64,000 nt of DNA from Albimonas donghaensis (GTDB lineage Bacteria; Pseudomonadota; Alphaproteobacteria; Rhodobacterales; Rhodobacteraceae), in NCBI RefSeq assembly GCF_900106695.1, contig NZ_FNMZ01000001.1:1178001-1242000 (forward strand), written 5' to 3'. The notes beneath the pieces were generated by a model. It saw only the letters and a program-made list of their open reading frames with translations, was not told the DNA's origin and ran no database searches. Each line of letters begins with the position of its first letter. Within the stretch, counting starts at the first letter, position 1. The translations under genes and the position numbers were made by a program. Positions 16,498-24,038 of the stretch are shown one piece after another.

Positions 16498-17456
16498 TGG
16501 TGGGTTTTATCGACGCGCACCGGGATGCGCACCGGGATGCGCACGGGGTCGAGCCAATCTGCAGCGTTCCGCCGATCGCCCCCTCCACCTGTTACGATCA
16601 CTTGGTCAGGCGGGCTGATCCCGCCCGGCGGTCGGACCGTGCGCGTCGGGACGAGGCTCTGCGCCCCGAGATCCGGCGTGTGTTCGAGCAGAACTGGCGG
16701 GTCTACGGCGTCCGGAAGGTCTGGCGGCAGCTTCGCCGTGAGGGTTTCGATGTGGCCCGCTGCACGGTCGCGCGGCTGATGAAGAGTATGGGTATTCAGG
16801 GCATTATTCGCGGCAGGCCGCACAGGACGACGATCCCTGACAGGAAGGCGCCCAGCCCGCTGGACAAGGTGAACCGCCAGTTCCGCGCGCCCGCCCCAAA
16901 CAGGCTGTGGGTGTCGGATTTCACCTATGTCGCCACATGGAAAGGCTGCGTCTATGTGGCTTTCGTCATCGACGCCTATGCCCGCAAGATCGTCGGCTGG
17001 CGCGTCAGCCCCTCGGCGCATGCAGGGTTCGTGCTCGATGCCCTGGAACAGGCAGTGCATGATCGCCGCCCCGGGAAGGGCATGGGGCTGGTTCACCATA
17101 GCGACCGCGGTTCGCAATACCTGTCCATTCGATACAGCGAACGGCTGGCCGAGGCAGGCATCGAATCCTCGGTCGCTTCAGGGACTTACGCGGCCCCACT
17201 GGGGCCACGGTCCCCTTTCGCCGTCGGCGACAGCTACGACAACGCGCTCGCTGAGACGATCAATGGGCTGTTCAAGGCCGAGGTCATCCACCGCCGCGGA
17301 CCGTGGCGCAGCTTCGAAGCTGTCGAATACGCGACCCTCGGATGGGTGGACTGGTTCAACAACCGCCGCCTTCTCGAGCCCATCGGGAATATCCCGCCAG
17401 CCGAAGCTGAAGCAAACTTCTACACGGCTCCGGAAACTGAAAACATGGCCGCATAA
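16497..17456 (+). CDS. IS3-family transposase orfB (DDE integrase core)
   Basis: A 319-residue catalytic subunit in the -1 frame relative to orfA. HTH_21-like region ALRPEIRRVFEQNWRVYGVRKVWRQL precedes the rve integrase core. The DDE triad is visible as Asp in WVSDFTYVATWKG, Asp in HHSDRGSQYLS and Glu in NALAETINGLFKAE. Two differences from the usual family pattern stand out. DAHRD is repeated near residue 8 by a 12-bp duplication. About 16 residues (ASGTYAAPLGPRSPFA) stand where relatives have two residues just before VGDSYDNALAE, close to the catalytic Glu. The product probably needs -1 frameshifting with orfA and may be inactive. Confidence 0.9.
   Translation: MVGFIDAHRDAHRDAHGVEPICSVPPIAPSTCYDHLVRRADPARRSDRARRDEALRPEIRRVFEQNWRVYGVRKVWRQLRREGFDVARCTVARLMKSMGIQGIIRGRPHRTTIPDRKAPSPLDKVNRQFRAPAPNRLWVSDFTYVATWKGCVYVAFVIDAYARKIVGWRVSPSAHAGFVLDALEQAVHDRRPGKGMGLVHHSDRGSQYLSIRYSERLAEAGIESSVASGTYAAPLGPRSPFAVGDSYDNALAETINGLFKAEVIHRRGPWRSFEAVEYATLGWVDWFNNRRLLEPIGNIPPAEAEANFYTAPETENMAA
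16515..16550. repeat. 12-bp tandem duplication at the start of orfB
   Basis: GCGCACCGGGAT occurs at 16515-16526 and 16527-16538, followed by a diverged third unit GCGCACGGGGTC. It encodes repeated DAHR units and keeps the frame. Confidence 0.8.
17181..17214. repeat. Palindromic insertion inside orfB
   Basis: GGGAC (17181-17185) and GTCCC (17210-17214) enclose a perfect inner hairpin of GGCCCC, an ACT loop and GGGGCC (17192-17206). It forms most of the in-frame extra segment just before the VGDSYDNALAE codons. The apex CCACTGG is shared with the orfA palindrome. Confidence 0.7.
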
Positions 17457-17468
17457 CTAACCGTAACC

Positions 17469-17495
17469 AGCCTCCGGCAAACCCGGCGCGGTTCA
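17469..17495 (-). repeat. Right terminal inverted repeat of the IS3 element
   Basis: Its reverse complement begins TGAACCGCGCCGGGTTTGCC and ends GGAGGCT. It is the partner of 16079-16105 and defines the right end of the element 39 bases after the orfB stop. Confidence 0.92.
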
Positions 17496-17694
17496 GTCAC
17501 GCCCGCCCCGCATCGGCCCGGCCGCAAATCAGCGCTTCCAGCCCCGCCTCAAGTCCTCCGAACAAGCGCATGAGAACGGCCCGTGGCCGAGGCTTCTTCC
17601 GCCGCTCGCGCGCGGTCCGATGGTCTCGCGCGTGAGATGAGGACGCCGGTCGTCCTCGCCGTCACCCCAAGCCTCGCGCGCGTCGGAGGATAGC
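17496..17694. other. Right edge of the island, no gene recognised
   Basis: About 200 bases between the IS end and the TRAP transporter terminator. No hsdR sequence resumes and no tRNA-end repeat is seen, so the right boundary of the island cannot be fixed. Confidence 0.4.
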
Positions 17695-17722
17695 CCGGCC
17701 CGCCGCGCAGGCGGCGGGCCGG
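17695..17722 (-). terminator. Hairpin after the TRAP permease gene
   Basis: CCGGCCCGCCGC (17695-17706) and GCGGCGGGCCGG (17711-17722) form a perfect 12-bp stem with a 4-base loop. It starts 20 bases past the permease stop on the minus strand. There is no T-run, but the stem is very stable. Confidence 0.6.
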
Positions 17723-17742
17723 GAGGCGTCAGGGGCCCGCGT

Positions 17743-19683
17743 TCAGGTGGCCGCCAGCCGCGCCTGGCGGTTGTCGCGCCACACCCAGGCCGCCAGCGCC
17801 GCCGAGACCACGCCGCCGACCAGCGTCGTCGCCAGCCCCGGGAAGCAGAAGGCGAAACCCGCCGCCGCCATCGGGATCCGCAGGATCGGGCGCACCCTGC
17901 CCGCCCCCAGCAACCAGCCCTCGAGCCCGCCGGACAGCACCATGATCCCCACCACGATCGAGGGCAGCACCCAGATCAGCGGCGTCAGGTCCCCCTGCAG
18001 CACCAGCGCCGGCTGGAACAGGAAGAACAGCGGCACGAAGTAGATCACCACGCCCAGCCGCATGGCGGTGAAGGAGGTCTTCATCGGCTTGGCCCCGGCG
18101 ATCGTGGCCGCCAGGAAGGCCGCGGCCCCGACCGGCGGCGTGATCACCGACAGCATCGCGTAGTAGATGATGAAGAAATGCACCGCGATGGTGTTCAGCC
18201 CGCCGACCTCGATGATCGCCGGCGCCAGCGTCACCGCCAGGAAGATGTAGGCGACGATGGCGAGCCCGGCCATGCCCATCACGAAGCAGGCCAGCACCCC
18301 GAAGAAGACGATCAGGTAGATGTTGCCGCCCCCCATCGCCACCAGCCCCGAGGTCAGCGCCCCGGTCACCCCGGTGATGGTCAGCGCCGAGACCACGAAG
18401 GCGATGGGCAGGATGATCGCCGCGGTCTGGGTGACGAGAATCCCGATCTGGCGCGCCGTCTCGAACAGGCGGCGCGGGGTCATCATCGTGGCGCGGTTCA
18501 GGAAGGACAGCCCGATCATCAGCACGCAGGCGTACCAGGGCGCGTAATATTCCCACCGCATGTAGAGCAGGCCCCAGATCAGGAAGGCCAGCACCGACAG
18601 ATACGGCCAGCCCCGCACCAGGACCGAGCGCAGGGGCGGCGCGTCGCCCTCCGTCCCGCCCTTCATGCCGGTCCGCGCCGCATAGGCGTCCACCTGCAGC
18701 ATCAGCCCGAAATAGAACAGCAGCGAGGGCAGGATCGCCGCCACCATCACGGTGGCGTAGTCGACCCCGATGGTGATCGCCATGACGAAGGCGATGGCCC
18801 CCATGACCGGGGGCATCACCACGCCGCCGGTGGAGGCGCAGGCCTCGATGGCGCCGGCGTAATGGGGCGGATAGCCCACCTTCTTCATGGTGGGAATGGT
18901 GATCGAGCCGGTGCCCGCGATGTTGGAGAAGATCGAGCCCGACAGCGATCCGAAGAACCCCGAGGCCACGATCGAGACCTTGGCCGGCCCGCCCCGGTAC
19001 TTGCCGAACCCGGCGTTGGCGAGGTCGATGAAGAACTGCCCCGCCCCCGTCGCCAGCAGCACGCCGGCGAAGACCAGGAAGCCGAGGATGATCTCGGCCA
19101 CGATCTTGGTGGTGATGCCCATCATGCCCTCGGTGCGGAAGACATGCGCCTCGATCATGCGCTCGAAGCTGTAGGGAATGCCCATCAGCAGGCCGGGGAA
19201 ATAGTCGGCGACCAGCGGATAGGTCCCCAGCACCAGCACCACCAGCAGGAACGGCAGCCCGCCCGAGCGACGCGCCACTTCCAGCATCAGCAGCCACATG
19301 ACCACGCCCGCGGGCACGTTCATCCAGCCCGCCTGCAGGATGTCCCAGGCGTGGGCGGCGAACCAGAAGCTGATCCCGATCACCGCCACGGCGGCCGCGA
19401 TGTCGTAGAGCGGCAGCTTGCGCTGGCGCGGCGTGGCGGGCAGCGCCACGAAGGCGGCCGCCGTGAACAGGCCGATGAAGATCCAGTAATACTGCCCCTC
19501 CAGCAGCCGCTGACCGGCGATCGGGATGCCGAACACATAGGCGAGCCCCATGCCCAGGCCCGAGAGGCACAGGATCACGAAGACGATGCTGACGGGGGAG
19601 AAGAGATCGCCCAGCCGGGTGATCTCGGAGGGGGGCGTCGCGTCCTCCGGCGCTTGCGGCGGGTCGGCGGCGATGTCGGTCAT
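17743..19683 (-). CDS. TRAP transporter fused permease (DctQ-DctM fusion, TAXI type)
   Basis: A 646-residue inner-membrane protein with about 16-18 hydrophobic segments. The N-terminal 200 residues correspond to the small DctQ-like four-helix subunit (YYWIFIGLFTAAAFVALP, ISFWFAAHAWDILQAGWMN). The rest is the DctM-type permease with VFAGVLLATGAGQFFIDLA, the proline/glycine motif GSIFSNIAGTGSITIPTM and GGVVMPPVMGAIAF. Fused permeases of this kind work with TAXI-family binding proteins, and one is encoded upstream on the same strand. Energy comes from an ion gradient. The substrate is unknown; TAXI relatives move glutamate, 2-oxoglutarate or similar acids. Confidence 0.94.
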   Translation of the reverse strand: MTDIAADPPQAPEDATPPSEITRLGDLFSPVSIVFVILCLSGLGMGLAYVFGIPIAGQRLLEGQYYWIFIGLFTAAAFVALPATPRQRKLPLYDIAAAVAVIGISFWFAAHAWDILQAGWMNVPAGVVMWLLMLEVARRSGGLPFLLVVLVLGTYPLVADYFPGLLMGIPYSFERMIEAHVFRTEGMMGITTKIVAEIILGFLVFAGVLLATGAGQFFIDLANAGFGKYRGGPAKVSIVASGFFGSLSGSIFSNIAGTGSITIPTMKKVGYPPHYAGAIEACASTGGVVMPPVMGAIAFVMAITIGVDYATVMVAAILPSLLFYFGLMLQVDAYAARTGMKGGTEGDAPPLRSVLVRGWPYLSVLAFLIWGLLYMRWEYYAPWYACVLMIGLSFLNRATMMTPRRLFETARQIGILVTQTAAIILPIAFVVSALTITGVTGALTSGLVAMGGGNIYLIVFFGVLACFVMGMAGLAIVAYIFLAVTLAPAIIEVGGLNTIAVHFFIIYYAMLSVITPPVGAAAFLAATIAGAKPMKTSFTAMRLGVVIYFVPLFFLFQPALVLQGDLTPLIWVLPSIVVGIMVLSGGLEGWLLGAGRVRPILRIPMAAAGFAFCFPGLATTLVGGVVSAALAAWVWRDNRQARLAAT

Positions 19684-20086
19684 GGGGAGACGATCCGGTT
19701 CCAGGGGGCGGGGAACGGGCCCGCGCCGCGCCCCGCGTCCCCCGGCGACGGACCGGCGAGGGCGTGGAGAGGACGGCGCGGGCCGGATTGGCCAGGTCGC
19801 GAACGGCGCGCAGGCTCGAAAGCCGGCGCGGCGGCCGGGGCGGGAGGCGACGCGAGCGTCGGGCCCAGAGCGGGGCCGGAGTCGGGGCCAGAATCCGAGC
19901 CGGGATCGGGGCCGGGATCGGGCCAGAGCCGGGATCGGGCCCGGTCGGGACGCGCCCGTCCGGGCTCCGGCCCCGATCCCCGACCCGACCCCAGACCCGA
20001 ACCCCAGACCCGAACCTCAGGCGTCCGGCCTCAGGTCACGGGCCTCAGGTCGCGGGCCTCAGGTAACGGGCCTCGGACGGCGGGGC
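19684..20086. repeat. 403-bp repeat-rich gap inside the TRAP gene pair
   Basis: No gene is supported here. Between about 19860 and 19985 the motif GAGCCGGGATCGGGGCC recurs in imperfect copies, and its complement (CTCCGGCCCCGATCCC) recurs just after, so this stretch could fold into a long imperfect hairpin. From about 20020 to 20080, CGGGCCTCAGGT-like units of about 12 bases repeat. The gap separates binding-protein and permease genes that are usually close together. Confidence 0.6.
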
Positions 20087-21280
20087 TCAGAGCCGCGAGC
20101 GGAAACCCTCGAGGTCCTTGGTGTGCTTCTCGATGATCGCCAGGAACGCCTCGTCCTGGAAATCGGGCCGCACGCCCTGCTCCTGCGCATCGGCCATCGC
20201 GGCCTCCCGCGCCTCCATCCAGGCGTCCATCTTCTCGATCGCCGCCTGGTTCCAGACGTCGTCCTCGTCGGTCCACTGCCCGATCTCGCGCAGGTAGCGG
20301 ACCGTGCCCTCATGCACCGGCAGGGGCGTGCGGTCGAGATAGCCGCGGAACAGCTCCAGCGACATGCGCGCCGCCAGCGGATGGGTGCCCTTGTAGGCGT
20401 CGTGGGATTCGTTGAGCCACTTGGCCATGTTGTAGACGAACTCCGCGTCCGCATCGGCCGGGACCGAGTAGACGAAGTTCGAGGTCACGCCGTCCACGCC
20501 CTGCGCGGTCTTCACCCCGAGGCTCATCGTGGAGGGCACGAGCATCGGGCGATGTTCGAGATAGCCGGCCCAGCCCTCCTTGTTGTCGAGCGACATGGGC
20601 AGCCAGCGGATCGAGCCCGGGGCCCCCTCCATCTCCGACAGCACCGAGGAGATCGGCGCGCAATAGGCCACGTCCGACTTGCCTTCGACCACCGAGCGGC
20701 AGTTCTCCGCGTAGCTGGAGGCGGGGACGTATTCGATCTTCTCGGCCGCCTCCTCCTGCGAGATGCCGAGGAAGGCCGGCAGCGCCTGGGTCACGGTCAT
20801 CGACATGGGCGGGGAGAACATGCCCTCGGTCACGCGCACGCCGCCTTTCTTGATGTCCTCCATCGACTTGATGTCGGAATCGCCGGCGACGACATAGCCC
20901 CAGGGGGTGTCGTTGTGGTGCCACATCAGCCGCTGCGGCCTGGGCTGGGTGGCCGAGTAGCCGCCGATGCCCTGGATCTGGAAGCGCATCTCGGCGGCCG
21001 AGACCGAGGAGATGGCGATGTCCTTGCGGTCGGTCAGCCGGCGGTAGCGCATCGGCTCGTTGTCCTCGGGCACCACGCGCACCACGGCGCCCTTCTCCTT
21101 CTGCAGGATGGGCGCCCAGCCGTTGGTCGAGGCGAAGCTGCCGCTGGACGTGCCGGCGGTGCCGATCACCAGCAGGCGCGGCCATTCGTAATCCTGGGCC
21201 GAGGCGGAGCCTCCGACCGCGAGGCTCATGGCGGTCGCCAGCAACGTGGCGACGCCGGCGCGAGGCGCAGTGCGTGTCAT
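20087..21280 (-). CDS. TAXI-family TRAP transporter substrate-binding protein
   Basis: A 397-residue periplasmic binding protein. The signal peptide is RAGVATLLATAMSLAVGGSASAQ (cut near residue 28). The mature start PRLLVIGTAGTSSGSFASTNGW corresponds to the TAXI pattern that begins with IGT and a Gly/Ser-rich ligand loop. PWGYVVAGDSDIKSMEDIKKGGVRV and DVAYCAPISSVLSEMEG also fit the family fold. It is about 60 residues longer than many TAXI proteins, through a helical C-terminus rich in acidic residues. It presumably delivers its ligand to the fused permease downstream; the ligand is unknown. Confidence 0.9.
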   Translation of the reverse strand: MTRTAPRAGVATLLATAMSLAVGGSASAQDYEWPRLLVIGTAGTSSGSFASTNGWAPILQKEKGAVVRVVPEDNEPMRYRRLTDRKDIAISSVSAAEMRFQIQGIGGYSATQPRPQRLMWHHNDTPWGYVVAGDSDIKSMEDIKKGGVRVTEGMFSPPMSMTVTQALPAFLGISQEEAAEKIEYVPASSYAENCRSVVEGKSDVAYCAPISSVLSEMEGAPGSIRWLPMSLDNKEGWAGYLEHRPMLVPSTMSLGVKTAQGVDGVTSNFVYSVPADADAEFVYNMAKWLNESHDAYKGTHPLAARMSLELFRGYLDRTPLPVHEGTVRYLREIGQWTDEDDVWNQAAIEKMDAWMEAREAAMADAQEQGVRPDFQDEAFLAIIEKHTKDLEGFRSRL

Positions 21281-21478
21281 GTTCTTTCCTCCCGAGACGA
21301 CCTTCGTGGGCCGTCGCTGTTATGGTCTTCCGGGTCGTGGCCCAGGGCCGCCGCGCCGTCCCTTGAGTTGACCGGCGCGTCGCCCTGACAAATGCCAGTC
21401 TGCCTTCGACCCGCCCTCGGCGTCAATCGCGATCCGCGCGATCCGCGTCGCGGCCTCGCAACCGCCGCGGCCGGCGTC

Positions 21479-21556
21479 GGGGGCCGGCGACGGGGGCCGG
21501 CGATGGGGGCCGGCGACGGGGGCCGGCGACGGGGGGCGGCGATGGGGGGCGGCGAG
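21479..21556. repeat. Six tandem 13-bp units in a divergent intergenic region
   Basis: Units of the form GGGGGCCGGCGAC/T repeat six times with small changes (the last two have GGGGGGCGGCGA). They lie in the 400-base gap 21281-21680 between the TAXI gene and the guanidino hydrolase; the rest of that gap shows nothing I recognise. The unit length is not a multiple of three, so it is not coding. Confidence 0.8.
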
Positions 21557-21680
21557 CGGCGCGGCGGGGAGGGGCGCGGCGGGGGGCGTTTCGCCGCTTC
21601 GGTCGCGCGCCCCTCCCCGCCTAGGCTGCGCGGGGCCCGACTCGCGCGGGCCTCCCCCCGCCCCAACCGGAAAGCCCCCC

Positions 21681-22691
21681 ATGAGCGACGCGCCCACCGT
21701 CTCCGAGGATCTCTACACCGCCACCATCAAGCATTTCGGCTCCCAGCCCGAGCCGCCCTTCGAGGATGCGGAGCGTCTCACCCGGCTCTGGGGCCGCAAC
21801 TGGGGTTGCGACAACGACGTGGGCCGGCTGCGCGCCGTGCTGATGCATCGGCCGGGCGCGGAGTTCGACGTGATCGACCGCTCCCGCCGCATCAACGAGA
21901 CCGGGACCTTCGGCGACATCGAGGCCGGCTGGTACTGGCAGAGCGACGAGATCCCCGAACTGCACGAGCTTCAGGCCCAGCATGACGGCCTCGCCGACCT
22001 GCTGCGCGCCGAGGGGGTCGAGGTCCACTATGTCGACCGCGTCGAGGGCGGCCGCTTCAAGACCGTCTACACCCGCGACAGCGCCATAGCGGTGAAGGGC
22101 GGGGCCATCGTCTCGCGCATGGCGCCGCGGATGCGGCACGGGGAGGAGCAGGCCATCGCCCGCACGCTGGCCAATCTGGGCATGCCGATCCTGCGCACGC
22201 TCAACGGCTCGGCCATGTCGGAGGGCGGCAGCTTCGCCTGGCTCAACCCGCAGACCGCGGTGATCGGCCGGGGCATCCGGGTCAACGACCAGGGGATCGA
22301 GCAGATCGCCGACGTGCTGCGCCATCAGGGGGCGGAGCTGCTGGTGGTCGATCTGTGCGGTTACTCGATCCATATCGACGGGGCCATGGTGATGGTCGAC
22401 AGGGATCTCGCCCTCGTCGATCCGCGGCAGTTGCCTTACGTGTTCCTGCAACGGCTCAACGCCATGGGGATCGAGACGGTGGAGGTCTCGGCCGACGACA
22501 ACGGCTGGATCATCAACGGCCTCGCCATCGCGCCGAGGCGGATGATCATCCCGCGCGGGATCTCGGAGGCGACGCGCGAGGCGCTGGCGTCGCGCGGGGT
22601 GACCCTGCTGGAGATCGACTATGACCGGGTGCAGCTGAACGGCGGCGGCGTCCACTGCTCCACCTGCCCGCTGATCCGCGACCCGGTCTGA
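21681..22691 (+). CDS. Guanidino-group-modifying enzyme (amidinotransferase / dimethylargininase-like)
   Basis: A 336-residue protein of the beta/alpha-propeller amidinotransferase superfamily, which includes dimethylarginine dimethylaminohydrolase and arginine deiminase. Visible are the N-terminal loop GRLRAVLMHRPGAEFD, YTRDSAI (substrate Asp), SEGGSFAWLNP (Glu), CGYSIHIDGAMVMVD with the catalytic His, and GGGVHCSTCP with the nucleophile Cys326. The superfamily acts on arginine-like guanidines to give citrulline, urea-type or transferred-amidino products. Which substrate this member uses is not evident. It is transcribed away from the TAXI transporter, so uptake of its substrate by that transporter is a possible link. 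Confidence 0.88.
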   Translation: MSDAPTVSEDLYTATIKHFGSQPEPPFEDAERLTRLWGRNWGCDNDVGRLRAVLMHRPGAEFDVIDRSRRINETGTFGDIEAGWYWQSDEIPELHELQAQHDGLADLLRAEGVEVHYVDRVEGGRFKTVYTRDSAIAVKGGAIVSRMAPRMRHGEEQAIARTLANLGMPILRTLNGSAMSEGGSFAWLNPQTAVIGRGIRVNDQGIEQIADVLRHQGAELLVVDLCGYSIHIDGAMVMVDRDLALVDPRQLPYVFLQRLNAMGIETVEVSADDNGWIINGLAIAPRRMIIPRGISEATREALASRGVTLLEIDYDRVQLNGGGVHCSTCPLIRDPV

Positions 22692-23006
22692 GGGGGTCGG
22701 GGGCCGGTCGGGGGCCGCAGCCTGAGCCGGGGGGCGGATGCAGGGAGGGTCAGCCGATCTCCCCCGCCCCCCCAAGGCGCCTCCGGCCCGGTCAGGCCGC
22801 GCAGGAGGAGCCGGTCGCCCTCGCCGAAGTCCGGTTCCACGCCCCGCCGCCCCACGACGGCCAACGCCTCGCCCCCCACGACCCCGTGGCCATCGGCAGG
22901 CAGCATGCAGGGATCGCGCCCGTCGGCCAGCGCGCGCGCACCCAGATACCCGGCGCGCCGTCCTGGTTCTTGTCCACGATCTCGATCCCGTGGAGCGCGC
23001 CCCGGG
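22692..23006 (-). other. Gap with a possible frameshifted gene fragment
   Basis: Between the guanidino hydrolase and the ABC ATPase, two overlapping minus-strand frames show plausible protein-like text: LHGIEIVDKNQDGAPGIWVRAR in one, continuing as ALADGRDPCMLPADGHGVVGG and EALAVVGRRGVEPDFGEGDRLLLRGL in the next frame. Together they could be the decayed tail of a small beta-rich domain. I cannot assign a family and the reading may be chance in such GC-rich DNA. Confidence 0.25.
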
Positions 23007-24038
23007 TCAGACGAAGCCGCCCGCCCCATCGGCGCGCAGGCAGGCCACCGCCTGGCCGCCGCCCATGTCGCGCAGGGCCGGGACCTCGGTCCGGCAACGG
23101 TCGACCGCGTGGGGGCAGCGGCCGGCGAAGGCGCAGCCCGGCGGCGGGTCCAGCGGGCTCGGCGGATCGCCCTGGATCGCGGCCGCGCGGCGCCGGGGCG
23201 CGCCCGCCCGGCCGACGGCCCGGTCAGCGGACGGCGCGGCCTCGATCAGCGCCCGCGTGTAGGGGTGCAGGGGGCGGGCGAACAGCGCGCGCTTGGGCGC
23301 CCGCTCCACGATCCGGCCCAGATACATCACCGCGATCTCGTCGCACAGATGCTGCACCACCGCGAGATCATGGGAGATGAACAGGTAGGTCAGCCCCAGA
23401 TCCCGCTTCAGCCGCGCCAGCAGGTTGAGGATCTGCGCCTGGATGGCGACGTCGAGCGCCGAGACCGGCTCGTCGCACACGATCAGCTCCGGCCCGCTGG
23501 CCAGCGCCCGGGCGATGCCGATGCGCTGCCGCTGGCCGCCGGAGAACTGGTGCGGGAACAGCGCCTGCTGCTCGGGCCGCAGGCCGACCAGCGCGAACAG
23601 CGCCTCCACCCGCGCCTGGCGGCCGGATTTCGGCCCCACATCCATCAGGTCCAGCGGCCGGCGCACGATGGCCCCGGCGCGCTCCCGCGGGTTCAACGAG
23701 GCGTAGGGGTCCTGGAAGACGATCTGCACCCGCCGGCGCATCGCGCGCAGCTCCCGGCCGGAGATGTGGGTCACGTCCTCCCCCCCCAGCCGGATTTCGC
23801 CGGCCGCGGCCTCGGCCAGTCGGGCGCAGGCGAGGGCGGCGGTGGTCTTGCCCGAGCCGCTCTCCCCCACCAGCCCGAAGGCCTGGCCGCGGGGGATGGC
23901 GAAATCCACCCCGCCGACCGCATGCACCACGCCGCCGCGAACCGGGAAGCGGACCTCCAGCCCGCGCACGTCGAGCAACGGGGCCTCCGCGGGGACGGCC
24001 GCGGACGCCGAGGGCGGCGAGGGCGCCGGAACGGTCAT
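23007..24038 (-). CDS. Dipeptide/oligopeptide-type ABC transporter ATPase (DppF-like)
   Basis: A 343-residue ATPase. Walker A GESGSGKTT, Q-loop VFQDPYASLNPRERAG, signature FSGGQRQRIGIARALAS, Walker [18 protein letters not shown] and the H-loop FISHDLAVVQHLC are all intact. The C-terminal oligopeptide-transporter domain PPGCAFAGRCPHAVDRC carries the conserved cysteines. It overlaps the DppD-like gene by ATGA and is the last gene of the five-gene leftward operon. Proteins of this class import peptides, nickel chelates, or opine- and sugar-amino-acid-like compounds; the substrate is set by the binding protein at 27013. Confidence 0.94.
   Translation of the reverse strand: MTVPAPSPPSASAAVPAEAPLLDVRGLEVRFPVRGGVVHAVGGVDFAIPRGQAFGLVGESGSGKTTAALACARLAEAAAGEIRLGGEDVTHISGRELRAMRRRVQIVFQDPYASLNPRERAGAIVRRPLDLMDVGPKSGRQARVEALFALVGLRPEQQALFPHQFSGGQRQRIGIARALASGPELIVCDEPVSALDVAIQAQILNLLARLKRDLGLTYLFISHDLAVVQHLCDEIAVMYLGRIVERAPKRALFARPLHPYTRALIEAAPSADRAVGRAGAPRRRAAAIQGDPPSPLDPPPGCAFAGRCPHAVDRCRTEVPALRDMGGGQAVACLRADGAGGFV

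Larger units (their letters stand above)
16079..17495 (+). mobile_element. IS3-family insertion sequence, about 1417 bp
   Basis: The element is bounded by 27-bp terminal inverted repeats differing at one base. It encodes a short HTH orfA and a DDE orfB in the -1 frame, the standard IS3 arrangement. It interrupts the hsdR remnant directly after its [10 protein letters not shown] codons. The flanks read GGAC at the left and GTCA at the right, so there is no direct target duplication. The sequence to the right does not resume hsdR, suggesting a deletion after insertion. Both open reading frames carry extra in-frame sequence with palindromic cores. Confidence 0.9.

Noticed and set aside
17496-17742. 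A right attachment site matching the tRNA-Ser 3' end
   Set aside because: No copy of the GGTTCGAATCCC region was found there by eye.
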